From the NCBI RefSeq assembly GCF_947497915.1, contig NZ_CANMIJ010000001.1, positions 1,919,611-1,983,610 of the forward strand: 64,000 nucleotides of DNA. The letters run 5' to 3'. Positions 51,312 through 60,825 of this stretch are shown piece after piece (positions within the stretch are counted from its first letter, which is position 1; each line of letters starts with the position of its first letter). Below the pieces are notes generated by a model. The model was not told the DNA's origin and made no database searches. It saw only the letters and a list, made by a program, of their open reading frames with translations. This DNA comes from an uncultured Erythrobacter sp. (GTDB lineage Bacteria; Pseudomonadota; Alphaproteobacteria; Sphingomonadales; Sphingomonadaceae). A program made the translations under genes and the position numbers.

Positions 51312-53027
51312 CTATTCGGCAAAGGTTACTTTGCCATCCCAGTTCTCACACGCCTCTGATGTCGTCGGGACGCCGTGCCGCTTACGGATCAGATCGTAAG
51401 CTACAGCTTTGCAGATCGAAACCGCCATGGCCAAAACGACGATTGAGAACGGTAAAGCGCCAATGATCATGGTAATCCGGATCGCATCGATACCGCCTAG
51501 GATCAGCATAGAGCCAACCACAAATGCCAGTGCAAAGCCCCAGAACACAATGTGATATCGGCGACTGCCTTCATCATCACCAGCGCCGTTGATCGTGTTG
51601 ACGATAAGGATCGCACTGTCTGCGGATGTGACCAGATATGTCATCAAAAGGATCACAACGAGACCGGAAACGATCAACGCGATCTCAGGACTGAGCATGA
51701 CAGCAAGCGTGGCAAACAGTTGATCCGACATATTCGCATCAACAATCGCACCTTGCGCGACCCCGCTCAATTCAAGCTCAATCGCGGTGCCTCCGACTAG
51801 GCCCATCCACAAAAAGCACATGATCGAAGGCACCAATGCCACGCCGAGCATATATTCGCGGATCGTGCGCCCGCGTGAGATACGCGCAATGAACATGCCG
51901 ACAAACGGCGCAAAGGCGATCCACCATGCCCAGTAAAAGACTGACCAGTCGAGCTGCCATTGGACCAAGGCATCGCCCATCTCGCTGCCCCCGCCAAACA
52001 AAGTGAGGGAATGCGCGGGCAAAGTGACGATGTAATCCCAAATTCCCACGCCGAGCAGTTGCAGCCCGTAAAGCCCCGATCCGGCGACGATGAAAAGCGC
52101 CAGCAGACCAAATGACAGGCCCATATTGATGTTGGACAGCCACTTAATCCCGCGGCCTACGCCGGACAGCGCGCTGACCGTGGATGCACCGACCAACACA
52201 ACCAGCGCGGTGATAATCGCAGCAGCACTGGCCGAACCATCGGCGGTGACAAGCCAGTCGCCAAAGCCGACACGGTGCAGGCCGAGAACGAATTGCTGAA
52301 CACCAAGCCCCATGGTCACCGCCACACCAAGGATCGTCGCAACCACCGCGACAACATCAACGACGTGGCCAAAAATGCCCGACATGCTTTTGCCGAACAG
52401 CGGCACGAGGCTGGAACGGATGGTGAGCGGCAATCCGCGGCGATGCGACACATATCCAATCGCAAGGCCAACCAGCGCGTATGTGCACCATGCACCAAAA
52501 CCCCAATGCAAAAACGTCCACATATAGGCCGAACGAACCGCCTCTGTTGAGCGCGATTCAATAGCGCCGCGAATGATATCCGGATTGTTCGTGAAATGCG
52601 CCAATGGCTCACCGGTTGAATAGGTCAGCATCCCGATACCAATGCCTGCACCAAACAACATCGAAACCCATGAGAAACGCGAAAATTCAGGCTTTTCGTC
52701 AGGTGCACCGATCCGCAACCGCCCGCTTTGCGGCAGCAGCGCGAGCCCAAGGCACACCACAATCAGAGCGGCGACCAGATAGACGTACCAGCCGCTAAAG
52801 CTGGAGATGATTGTGGAATTGGCGACTTTCAGCGTGTCCATCGCGTTCACCGGAAAGAAAATCGCCCACATAATAAGCAGTGAGACAATCACTTTGCCAG
52901 GAATAGAAACCTCGCGGCTAAATCCGTCGTAAAACCCGCTATCGTGGGTCGAGATATGCAGATCGACCATTGGCGGATCAATCGGCAGATCATCTGTCGA
53001 AGAGGAAGCAGCGGAATTGTCAGTCAT
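51312..53027 (-). CDS. BCCT-family (betaine/choline/carnitine) transporter
   Basis: A 571-residue transporter with 12 helices. The family Trp motif is visible in FLHWGFGAWCTYALVGLAIGY... and again in WSVFYWAWWIAFAPFVGMFI, and GIGIGMLTYSTGEPL matches the first conserved helix. It likely imports a compatible solute such as glycine betaine, driven by Na+ or H+. The ATG at 53027 was chosen; a longer opening begins at 53084. Confidence 0.93.
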   Translation of the reverse strand: MTDNSAASSSTDDLPIDPPMVDLHISTHDSGFYDGFSREVSIPGKVIVSLLIMWAIFFPVNAMDTLKVANSTIISSFSGWYVYLVAALIVVCLGLALLPQSGRLRIGAPDEKPEFSRFSWVSMLFGAGIGIGMLTYSTGEPLAHFTNNPDIIRGAIESRSTEAVRSAYMWTFLHWGFGAWCTYALVGLAIGYVSHRRGLPLTIRSSLVPLFGKSMSGIFGHVVDVVAVVATILGVAVTMGLGVQQFVLGLHRVGFGDWLVTADGSASAAAIITALVVLVGASTVSALSGVGRGIKWLSNINMGLSFGLLALFIVAGSGLYGLQLLGVGIWDYIVTLPAHSLTLFGGGSEMGDALVQWQLDWSVFYWAWWIAFAPFVGMFIARISRGRTIREYMLGVALVPSIMCFLWMGLVGGTAIELELSGVAQGAIVDANMSDQLFATLAVMLSPEIALIVSGLVVILLMTYLVTSADSAILIVNTINGAGDDEGSRRYHIVFWGFALAFVVGSMLILGGIDAIRITMIIGALPFSIVVLAMAVSICKAVAYDLIRKRHGVPTTSEACENWDGKVTFAE

Positions 53028-53270
53028 AAAAGACGCGTCTCTGATTGGCCTGCCACGGGGCAAAGCTGTGCGCATGCGGGCCAAGTCGAGGCCGGAAACA
53101 GCAGCGCATTGAAGGAAGAACGGTGGAGCCTAGACGGCTGGTCCTCTTTTGCAACCCTGTCCAGCATGCGCCCTTGACCCTTGCCAGTCCGCTATTTTCG
53201 TCTGATAGAGATGACCACAACACAAAGACAATTTGTGGGTCGCGCTGTTTTCAAGGGGGGATTTAGCACC

Positions 53271-54626
53271 ATGGCCGTATCCGATCACGTAGACTTGGCA
53301 ACATTCATGGAGGGCGTGAAAAAGCGCAATCCGGGCCAGACCGAATTCATTCAAGCTGTGCACGAAGTTGCGCAGGACATTTTTGAATTCATGTCCGACA
53401 AAGTCGAATATCACGAAGCGCAAATTCTGCGCCGCATTGCAGAACCAGACCGCGTCGTCTCGTTCCGCGTGTGCTGGGAAGATGACAATCATAACATCCG
53501 TGTTCAACGCGGTTGGCGGGTTCAAAACAACAACGCCATTGGCCCCTATAAAGGGGGCATCCGCTTCCACCCGAGCGTGACGGAAAGCGTCCTGAAATTC
53601 CTCGCATTTGAACAGACGTTCAAAAACTCGCTCACCGGCCTGCCTATGGGCGGCGGCAAAGGCGGCGCGAACTTCAACCCGCGTGGCAAAAGCGACGGTG
53701 AAGTGATGCGTTTCTGCCAAAGCTTTATGTCCGAACTTTATCGCCACATCGGCCCGAACACCGATGTTCCTGCCGGTGATATCGGCGTAGGCGGACGCGA
53801 GATTGGATACATGTTTGGCCAATACAAACGCCTGACCAATCGCTGGGAAGGCGTTCTTACCGGCAAAGGTCAGGAATATGGCGGATCGCAAATGCGGCCC
53901 GAGGCGACCGGATATGGCGCCGTCTATTTCCTTCAAAACATGCTCAAACATCAAGGCAATGATGTCGAAGGGCACAGCGCCGTAATCTCTGGATCAGGCA
54001 ATGTTGCGACCCATGCTGCGGAGAAAATCACCCAGCTTGGCGGGAAAGTGCTGACACTGTCGGATTCCGGCGGATTCATCCACGATCCTGACGGGATTGA
54101 TCAGGAAAAAATCGACTGGGTTAAACACCTCAAGACCGTAGAACGCGGCCGAATCAGCGAATATGTCGATGAGTTCAAAGGAGCGACTTATCACGAGGGC
54201 AAGCGCCCTTGGGATGTCGCCTGTGACCTTGCATTGCCTTGCGCCACACAGAACGAGTTGAACGAAGACGAAGCGAAATCGCTGGTCAGCAATGGCTGCA
54301 AAGGCGTTTCCGAAGGCGCGAATATGCCGACCACTCTGGAAGGCGTAAAAGTCTTCCACGATGCCAAAATCCTCTACGGCCCTGGCAAAGCGGCCAATGC
54401 TGGCGGCGTCGCAGTTTCAGGCCTCGAAATGAGCCAGAACTCGGAGCGTATCAGTTGGAATCAGGAACGCCTTGGCGACATGCTGACCGATCTGATGGAG
54501 GGCATCCATGAGAAGTGCACCGAATATGGCGAGCAAGATGGCGGCTATGTCGACTATGTGAAGGGTGCGAACATCGCAGGCTTCAAAAAAGTCGCTGACG
54601 CGATGCTGGCATTCGGCGTCGTCTAA
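53271..54626 (+). CDS. gdhA: NADP-type glutamate dehydrogenase
   Basis: A 451-residue hexameric-type glutamate dehydrogenase that forms glutamate from 2-oxoglutarate and ammonia. Catalytic and substrate motifs: GPYKGGIRFHPSV, GLPMGGGKGGANF with the active lysine, DVPAGDIGVG, and the Rossmann motif ISGSGNVATHA. A GGGGGG-rich ribosome site precedes the ATG. Divergent from the BCCT gene, with a 243-base gap; both relate to nitrogen or osmotic balance. Confidence 0.95.
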   Translation: MAVSDHVDLATFMEGVKKRNPGQTEFIQAVHEVAQDIFEFMSDKVEYHEAQILRRIAEPDRVVSFRVCWEDDNHNIRVQRGWRVQNNNAIGPYKGGIRFHPSVTESVLKFLAFEQTFKNSLTGLPMGGGKGGANFNPRGKSDGEVMRFCQSFMSELYRHIGPNTDVPAGDIGVGGREIGYMFGQYKRLTNRWEGVLTGKGQEYGGSQMRPEATGYGAVYFLQNMLKHQGNDVEGHSAVISGSGNVATHAAEKITQLGGKVLTLSDSGGFIHDPDGIDQEKIDWVKHLKTVERGRISEYVDEFKGATYHEGKRPWDVACDLALPCATQNELNEDEAKSLVSNGCKGVSEGANMPTTLEGVKVFHDAKILYGPGKAANAGGVAVSGLEMSQNSERISWNQERLGDMLTDLMEGIHEKCTEYGEQDGGYVDYVKGANIAGFKKVADAMLAFGVV

Positions 54627-54647
54627 GCACTAACATCAAGATCAAAT

Positions 54648-54683
54648 GGGGAGCGGTCCAGTTCGGATCGTTCCCCTTTTTTT
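54648..54683 (+). terminator. Terminator of gdhA
   Basis: GGGGAGCGGTCC pairs with GGATCGTTCCCC (two G-T pairs) around AGTTC, followed by seven T. It lies 21 bases after the stop. Confidence 0.94.
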
Positions 54684-54685
54684 GC

Positions 54686-55621
54686 CTATTGCACACCCAT
54701 CATCTGGGCCTGCCGTCGCAATTCGTCAGCCTGATCCGGATTGGCGGCAATCGCTGCGCCCAACGCGGCTTTGGCCTTCTCCGGCTCACCCAAAGTCATG
54801 CGGCTGCGCATCAGCATCACCCAGCCATCGGGGTTCTGCGGCTCAGTTTGAAGCCGCGCCTCTAGCTGCGCGACCATGCCCTCTGCCATGGTGCGCTGTT
54901 CGCTCGGCGGGATTGATCCGGCCGCAGCCAGCTCTGCCTCGCTCGGTCCGCGAACATTCCCAGTGGTTGGAGCATTCGCAACTGGCATCCGGCCATCGCC
55001 GACGGCGGCGAGGCGCTGTGTCACATCGATATCGTTGATCGCGCCGACCTGTTGGATGGTCTCGACAAGGTTCTGCTCCCACGGCGCACCGGGAGGCGTA
55101 TCGGAAAGCAGATCAAGCCACGCCGCAATCGCGCCCGCATGATCGCCATCGACATCTTTCTTCACCGCCATGAAATACCGCGCGCGCGGATCGCTATCAT
55201 CCAGCACAAGCGCCTTTTCGAACGCCTCCATTGCTGCTGCGGGCAGCGGATCGGCATCGGGGGCAGACGTGTCATTCGCCATCACCCGCGCTTCGCCCAG
55301 CGCAGACCATAGGATCGCAGCGCCCGCATCAATCTCAACAGCTTTCTCATAAGCTGCGGCGGCATCGGCAAATTCGCCCTGTTCGAAATAAGCGTAGGCA
55401 AGATCGCCCCACGCGCCCGCATCGTCGCCAGATGCTTCGGCCAGCTTTCGCAGCTCTTCGATTGTAGGCTCATCGTTCCCGGCAACTAGATCGGCTGTCT
55501 CGCCGCCGTCCGCATCCATCACATTATATGCAACCGACCCGGCAGCCAGCAGAGCCGCTGCACCAAGTAAAATCCAGCCAGCTTTCGAGCTGCCTTCAGT
55601 TTTGCTTTCAGCTTCGGTCAT
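54686..55621 (-). CDS. TPR protein, CcmI/CycH-like
   Basis: A protein of about 311 residues with one N-terminal membrane helix (about residues 14-32) and a periplasmic part made of tetratricopeptide repeats (WGDLAYAYFEQGEFADAAAAYEKA and later copies), ending in a conserved GWVMLMRSRMTLGEPEKA repeat. This is the layout of the TPR part of CcmI, which hands apocytochrome c to the haem ligase. The start is not sure: ATG at 55621 has GGAT seven bases ahead, ATG at 55639 has none. No other ccm gene is next to it, but it sits beside a multihaem cytochrome cluster. Confidence 0.8.
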   Translation of the reverse strand: MTEAESKTEGSSKAGWILLGAAALLAAGSVAYNVMDADGGETADLVAGNDEPTIEELRKLAEASGDDAGAWGDLAYAYFEQGEFADAAAAYEKAVEIDAGAAILWSALGEARVMANDTSAPDADPLPAAAMEAFEKALVLDDSDPRARYFMAVKKDVDGDHAGAIAAWLDLLSDTPPGAPWEQNLVETIQQVGAINDIDVTQRLAAVGDGRMPVANAPTTGNVRGPSEAELAAAGSIPPSEQRTMAEGMVAQLEARLQTEPQNPDGWVMLMRSRMTLGEPEKAKAALGAAIAANPDQADELRRQAQMMGVQ

Positions 55622-55747
55622 TTCGTTATCCGATCCCATGCGCTTTGCGCTAACATCGCGTGGAGAATTGGGCAATTCTCTCTAGTATCTTTGCGCCACT
55701 TCCTTATGGTGATCGAAGGTGTAAATCTATCCAAAGGGGGGGATAGA

Positions 55748-58192
55748 TTGTCGGACTTGTATAAAGTCGCCATTGTTGGCTCCGGTCCTGCCGGTTTGAG
55801 TGCAGCCGCGCACGCGGCGGCGCTCGGCATGAGCCATGTTCTGCTTGAGAAAACAGACCACCTCTCTGACACGATTTACAAATACCAGAAGGGCAAGCAC
55901 GTCATGGCGACGCCCTCCAATCTGGTGCTGCGCAGTGACTTTGATTTCGACGCGGGCAAACGCGAGACGATCCTTGGCACTTGGGATGAACAGGCCGCCG
56001 CGCAAAATGTGAACGTCATGATGAATGCAGAGGTTGCCAAAGTAGAAGGCGACAAAGGCGATTTCGCGATCACGTTGAAAAATGGCGAGACCGTTCGTGC
56101 GGAAACCATTGTTCTGTCCATCGGGACACAGGGCAACCCAAACATGCTGCGCTGCCCCGGTGCCGACGATCCGATGATCCAGTACCAGCTCGATGATCCC
56201 GGCGAATATTTCGACGAGCATATCACCGTCGTTGGATCTGGCGATGCGGGCATTGAGAATGCGCTTGGCCTCGCCGCTGATGATGCGCAGCGCAATGTTG
56301 TCACCATCCTAAATCGGCGTGATAGTTTCGCCCGCGCAAAGGCAGCCAATGTAACTCTGCTGGAAGAAGCAGAACAAGAAGGCCGGATCAGCGTGCGCCG
56401 CGAAACCAGCCCGGCCGAGGTGAAGAACGGCGAATTGGTGCTCGAAACACGCGACGGTCAGGAAACCATTCCGTGTAACCGGATCATCGCGCGCACCGGT
56501 TCCCAGCCCCCGCGCGGCTTTGTCGAGGCGATGGGCATCGAGTTCACTAGCGAAGAACGCAGCGCCTTTCCGAAACTGACGCCCGCTTTTGAAACGACCA
56601 AGCCCGGCATTCATGTGATCGGCGCGCTCGCTGGGTATCCGTTAATCAAGCACTGTATGAATCAGGGCTATGACGTGATTGAATTTCTCAATGGCAATGA
56701 GGAATTGAAGCCTGCAGACGAGCCAATTCTTGCCGAGAAGTTCGGCGTGCTGCCCGGCAATCACGATGTCGAATACTGGCTCGGCGTATTTGGCGGCAAT
56801 GTTTCCATCCTTGAAGAGCTTTCCACGCTGCAACTGCGCGAGTTGATGCTTGATAGCGCGGTCCATGCTTACGAGGCTGGCGATGTCATCTTCACCCGCA
56901 ACGCGCCGGGATCGTCGATGTTCGCGATTGCGGAGGGCTCTGTCGCGGTGGAGGTCAATCCCGATGATCCGTCCATAACCGTCCCGATTGAGCAAGGATC
57001 GATCTTTGGCGAGGTTGGCCTGATCTCTGGCCGCCGCCGTGGCGCAACCATCCGCGCGGCTGAACCCGTTGTCGCGATTGAGCTCTCACGTACCGCCGCG
57101 CTCAAATTGATTGCGACCTCGCCCGGTGCAGCGCGCGCCGTGAACCGCATTTCTGTAGAGCGGCAATTGCTGCAAATGTTCGGGTCTGGGCTGACTGAGG
57201 AAGACGTCGCGCCGCTGGTCGAAAGCAGCGAAGTGATGGATATCCGCGCAGGCCAAGTGATCATCGAAGAAGGCGCGGACGACAAAGACATTTTCATCAT
57301 CCGCCGCGGATCAATGATTGTCGAGAAAGCCATTGGCGGACGGCCTGTGTTCCTGTCTTACTTGCCCGCTGGCAGCTATGTCGGCGAAATGGCGGTGATC
57401 GACGGATCGGCACGCACTGCCACGGTGAAAGCTGCAATCAAATCTGAAGTTATTCGCCTTCCCGGCGAAGGCTTTATGGAATTGATGGAGCGCAACCCCC
57501 GCGTCCGCGAACAAGCCCTGTCCGACATGGCAAACCGCCGCGAGATCAACGCCTTTATCGAAAGCCGCAAAGACGATTTCGACGGCGCGGTCGATATGTA
57601 TTCCGAAACCGCATCTTTCCTTGTCGATCAAGGTTTGGGCGAGGCCACCGACGTGCTGCTGATCGATGAGAAGCTCTGCATTGGCTGTGACAATTGCGAA
57701 AGCGCCTGCGCCGATGCGCATGAAGGTCTCTCGCGGCTCGACCGGGAAGCAGGCAAGACCTACGCGCATCTGCACGTACCGACATCATGCCGTCACTGCG
57801 AACACCCGCATTGCATGGCCGATTGCCCGCCCAACGCGATCAAGCGCGGCCCGGACGGCGAAGTGTTCATCGACGAGACCTGCATCGGCTGCGGCAATTG
57901 CCAGCGCAACTGCCCTTACGGGGTGATCCGTATGGACCCGAAACCGCCGAAAAAACCATCGCTGTTCCAATGGCTGCTGTTTGGCAGCGGCCCCGGCCCG
58001 GGCGAGGCATCGGCCAAATGGCGCAAGACCAATGGCGATCCTGAACAGCCGAAACAGGCGATCAAATGCGATATGTGCGCGGGCATCAAGGGCGGCCCAG
58101 CCTGTGTGCGCGCCTGTCCAACTGGTGCCGCTATCCGCGTGTCACCCGACAAATTCCTGACCTTCACCAAGATCACCGAGGATGTTGAGTGA
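55748..58192 (+). CDS. Flavoprotein - dual cNMP-binding - 4x[4Fe-4S] fusion oxidoreductase
   Basis: An 814-residue cytoplasmic protein with four parts. (1) Residues 1-330: thioredoxin-reductase-like flavoprotein with VAIVGSGPAGLSAAA and the NAD(P)H motif VVGSGDAGIENA (about 160); no CxxC is present, as in YpdA-type enzymes. (2) cNMP domain at about 360-480 with FGEVGLISG...RGAT. (3) cNMP domain at about 490-610 with VGEMAVIDG...RTAT. (4) Residues 640-814: four [4Fe-4S] sites with the DmsB/NrfC-type spacing (CIGCDNCESAC, CRHCEHPHCMADC, CIGCGNCQRNC, CDMC-x8-CVRAC). The TTG at 55748 follows AAAGGGGGG; an ATG at 55706 lacks a ribosome site. No export signal. Confidence 0.9.
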   Translation: MSDLYKVAIVGSGPAGLSAAAHAAALGMSHVLLEKTDHLSDTIYKYQKGKHVMATPSNLVLRSDFDFDAGKRETILGTWDEQAAAQNVNVMMNAEVAKVEGDKGDFAITLKNGETVRAETIVLSIGTQGNPNMLRCPGADDPMIQYQLDDPGEYFDEHITVVGSGDAGIENALGLAADDAQRNVVTILNRRDSFARAKAANVTLLEEAEQEGRISVRRETSPAEVKNGELVLETRDGQETIPCNRIIARTGSQPPRGFVEAMGIEFTSEERSAFPKLTPAFETTKPGIHVIGALAGYPLIKHCMNQGYDVIEFLNGNEELKPADEPILAEKFGVLPGNHDVEYWLGVFGGNVSILEELSTLQLRELMLDSAVHAYEAGDVIFTRNAPGSSMFAIAEGSVAVEVNPDDPSITVPIEQGSIFGEVGLISGRRRGATIRAAEPVVAIELSRTAALKLIATSPGAARAVNRISVERQLLQMFGSGLTEEDVAPLVESSEVMDIRAGQVIIEEGADDKDIFIIRRGSMIVEKAIGGRPVFLSYLPAGSYVGEMAVIDGSARTATVKAAIKSEVIRLPGEGFMELMERNPRVREQALSDMANRREINAFIESRKDDFDGAVDMYSETASFLVDQGLGEATDVLLIDEKLCIGCDNCESACADAHEGLSRLDREAGKTYAHLHVPTSCRHCEHPHCMADCPPNAIKRGPDGEVFIDETCIGCGNCQRNCPYGVIRMDPKPPKKPSLFQWLLFGSGPGPGEASAKWRKTNGDPEQPKQAIKCDMCAGIKGGPACVRACPTGAAIRVSPDKFLTFTKITEDVE

Positions 58193-59055
58193 TGGCCAGC
58201 AAGCCGCAAAACAAATTTCAGCAGGACGAGAAGCGGCGCGATGCCGATCACGTCAGCTTCTTAAAGCACAAAAATTGGCGCTGGTTGAAAATCGCGTTGG
58301 TGCTCTGCATTGTGACGGGTGTCGGCTATGCTCTGATTGATCAGGAACCGCGACCTAATGGCGGCAGCTGGTACGGCTATACGCTGGGCACAATCGGCGT
58401 CGTTCTCATCATATGGCTATCGCTGCTGGGCGTGCGAAAGCGCAACATTTCTACCGGGCACTGGAGCCTGAAAGCATGGACGAGCGCGCATGTATGGCTT
58501 GGCCTATCGCTCATCGTGATTGGAACTCTGCACACGGGTTTTCAGATCGGATGGAACGTCCATACGCTCGCTTATGTTCTAATGCTGCTGGTGATCATCA
58601 CCGGCATTTACGGGGTTTGGGCGTACGCCACCCTGCCCGCAGAGCTTAGCTCAAACCGCAAAGAGTTGACGCGTGGAGAGATGATTGATGCGCTGACGGC
58701 TATTGATCGCCAGCTTGATAGCGCAGCCCAGCCGCTGGACCGGGCACAATCAGATCTGGTTATCGCCGCGCTCGATCAAGATGTATTTTACGGTGGGGCA
58801 TTTGGCCGCCTTACCGGCTCCTATCCTGGCTGCGCCACCGCCAAAGCACTCAAATCAATGCCTGCCGGAGGAGATGAAGCCGAAGAGCGTGTTGTTACAC
58901 TGCTTACCCGCCGATCCGAACAACTGGCCCAAATCCGCCGCCACCTGCGCATCCGTGCGCTGCTCGAAGTGTGGCTCTTCATCCATATTCCGGCGACCAT
59001 CGCATTGATCGCCGCACTGCTCGCGCATGTCGTGAGCGTGTTCTATTATTGGTGA
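58192..59055 (+). CDS. Membrane protein, probable diheme cytochrome b
   Basis: A 287-residue protein with five likely membrane helices. Two helices each hold a pair of histidines exactly 14 residues apart: H-VWLGLSLIVIGTL-H (about residue 103) and H-IPATIALIAALLA-H near the C-terminus. This H-x13-H spacing is the bis-histidine haem pattern of cytochrome bc1 b and NarI-like subunits, so two b haems across the membrane are likely. A charged helical loop (about 155-250) separates them. It starts at ATG within TGATG of the upstream FeS gene, so it is the natural membrane partner of that protein. I do not recognise a named family. Confidence 0.85.
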   Translation: MASKPQNKFQQDEKRRDADHVSFLKHKNWRWLKIALVLCIVTGVGYALIDQEPRPNGGSWYGYTLGTIGVVLIIWLSLLGVRKRNISTGHWSLKAWTSAHVWLGLSLIVIGTLHTGFQIGWNVHTLAYVLMLLVIITGIYGVWAYATLPAELSSNRKELTRGEMIDALTAIDRQLDSAAQPLDRAQSDLVIAALDQDVFYGGAFGRLTGSYPGCATAKALKSMPAGGDEAEERVVTLLTRRSEQLAQIRRHLRIRALLEVWLFIHIPATIALIAALLAHVVSVFYYW

Positions 59056-59065
59056 GGGTAAGAGC

Positions 59066-60823
59066 ATGGCGTTCCTGATCCGCACCGTAGATTTCACCGC
59101 CGCCGGGCGGGAGATTGTGCGCGATCGCACGCTTGACCAATCAGAGCTGACGATTGGCCGCGCGACCAGCAACGACATTCACCTGCCTGACCTCGCCGTT
59201 GAGCAGCACCACGTCCGCATTCACGAAGCGCCCGATGGCACTTTGATGATTGAAAGCGTCGGCGGGCTTGGTTTTGGTATTGATGGCAAGACCGAGAACA
59301 ACGCCGAAATCGCGCCTAATGCTGGCGGGGAATTGTCGCTCGGATCATCACGGCTAACGATTGCCCGCGATGAAACGACCAGCATTACGATCAAACAGGC
59401 CGAAACCAGCGACACCAAAGATGTGCTGCGCGGCTTTGCTTTGGCGAGCGCCCTGCCCAGCAAACGGATCATGTCATGGGCGTTTGCGGCAGTTATCCTG
59501 ATCGCGCTGCTTTCGATCCCAGTGTTCACGCACTTGACGCGAGACCCGATCGAGAATGACCCTGACAGCGATTTGCCCGGACAGGTTGTGTTCGACAGCA
59601 CTTGGAGTACTGGCGAGTTAAGCCTTGCCCACCACCAGCTCGAGGAAAATTGCGAGGCGTGCCACGTCACGCCGTTCGTGTCGGTTCAGGATGCGACGTG
59701 CCTTACCTGCCACGAGGAGCTGGGCGAACACGCGGAAACTCCTCGGCTCGCAAAGGGGATGCCCCCCTTCAGCAGCGGCGATGCGATCCAGTGGAAGATC
59801 GCCGAAAGCTTTGGCAAAGAAGGCCCGCTGGGCTGCGTAAACTGCCACACCGAACACGAAGGCCCCGTGAAGCAAGAACCGGCGAGCCAGCAATTCTGCT
59901 CTGATTGCCACAACGATCTCGATACGCGCCTGACCGATACGTCGCTAGGCAATGCGCATGATTTTGGCGAAAAGCATCCACAATTTCGCCCGACATTCTA
60001 CACCAAACTGGCCGCTGATGACCCAATGCGCGTGTCGCTGGATGATAATCCAGTTGAGTTGAGCGGACTGATTTTCCCGCACGACATCCATATGAGCGAG
60101 CAAGGCGGCGTCGCCCGCATGGCCGTGAGCATCGGCAAGTATGGCGCGGCGCTGGAATGCAGCGATTGCCATAACGAAACGGACGATGAGGTAGGCTTCC
60201 AGCCGGTTGAGATGGAGGCATCCTGCGAAAGCTGCCACAGCCTCGTGTCCGGCCGCTCTGGGTCTGGCTTCACCAGCTTGCGTCACGGCGATGTTGACGA
60301 TCTTCGCGAAGACTTGCGCAATGTTACCCGTGGTTCGCGTCCCGCAGCATCCAGCGGACGATCACGCCCAGGACAATTCGCGCAAGGCCGCCGCTATTAC
60401 TCCAATTTCGGACGCCCATTTGGCGCGTATCTCTCGATCAGCAACGCGCTCGGCCCCAATGGTGTGTGCGGTGAATGCCATTTGCCGACGACCACGAACG
60501 GCGTTGCCGACGTCATGCCCGTCAATCTGCCGGATCAGTTCCTAATGCATGGCTATTTCGATCACAAAGCGCATGAGGATGAGACCTGCGTAAGCTGCCA
60601 TAAAGCTGGTACTTCAAGCGAAGCCAGCGATCTGCTAATCCCAGATCTCGCCAGCTGCCGCGATTGTCATAAGGGCGAAGCGGCAGTCAAAACTGAAAAG
60701 ATCGTGCCATCGGGTTGCGCAATGTGCCACGCCTATCACACACCGGCCAAGCCATGGGCACCGGAGCCGGACGATGAATTGCCGGCCAATCTGGTCGCCA
60801 TACTCGAAGGGATAAAGCGCTGA
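59066..60823 (+). CDS. FHA domain - decahaem cytochrome c membrane protein
   Basis: A 585-residue protein. Residues 1-108 form an FHA domain (LTIGRATSNDIHLPDLAVEQ, then HHVRI), which binds phospho-threonine in the cytoplasm. A membrane helix lies at about 136-155. The rest is periplasmic and carries ten CxxCH haem motifs: CEACH, CLTCH, CVNCH, CSDCH, CSDCH, CESCH, CGECH, CVSCH, CRDCH, CAMCH. There is no cleaved signal; the internal helix would act as anchor with the N-terminus inside. Ten bases after the cytochrome b gene. Confidence 0.93.
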   Translation: MAFLIRTVDFTAAGREIVRDRTLDQSELTIGRATSNDIHLPDLAVEQHHVRIHEAPDGTLMIESVGGLGFGIDGKTENNAEIAPNAGGELSLGSSRLTIARDETTSITIKQAETSDTKDVLRGFALASALPSKRIMSWAFAAVILIALLSIPVFTHLTRDPIENDPDSDLPGQVVFDSTWSTGELSLAHHQLEENCEACHVTPFVSVQDATCLTCHEELGEHAETPRLAKGMPPFSSGDAIQWKIAESFGKEGPLGCVNCHTEHEGPVKQEPASQQFCSDCHNDLDTRLTDTSLGNAHDFGEKHPQFRPTFYTKLAADDPMRVSLDDNPVELSGLIFPHDIHMSEQGGVARMAVSIGKYGAALECSDCHNETDDEVGFQPVEMEASCESCHSLVSGRSGSGFTSLRHGDVDDLREDLRNVTRGSRPAASSGRSRPGQFAQGRRYYSNFGRPFGAYLSISNALGPNGVCGECHLPTTTNGVADVMPVNLPDQFLMHGYFDHKAHEDETCVSCHKAGTSSEASDLLIPDLASCRDCHKGEAAVKTEKIVPSGCAMCHAYHTPAKPWAPEPDDELPANLVAILEGIKR

Positions 60824-60825
60824 GG

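Noticed and set aside
53130-53975. Minus-strand open frame of 281 codons across the gdhA start
   Set aside because: It overlaps the conserved N-terminal part of glutamate dehydrogenase and its promoter; no motif is seen.
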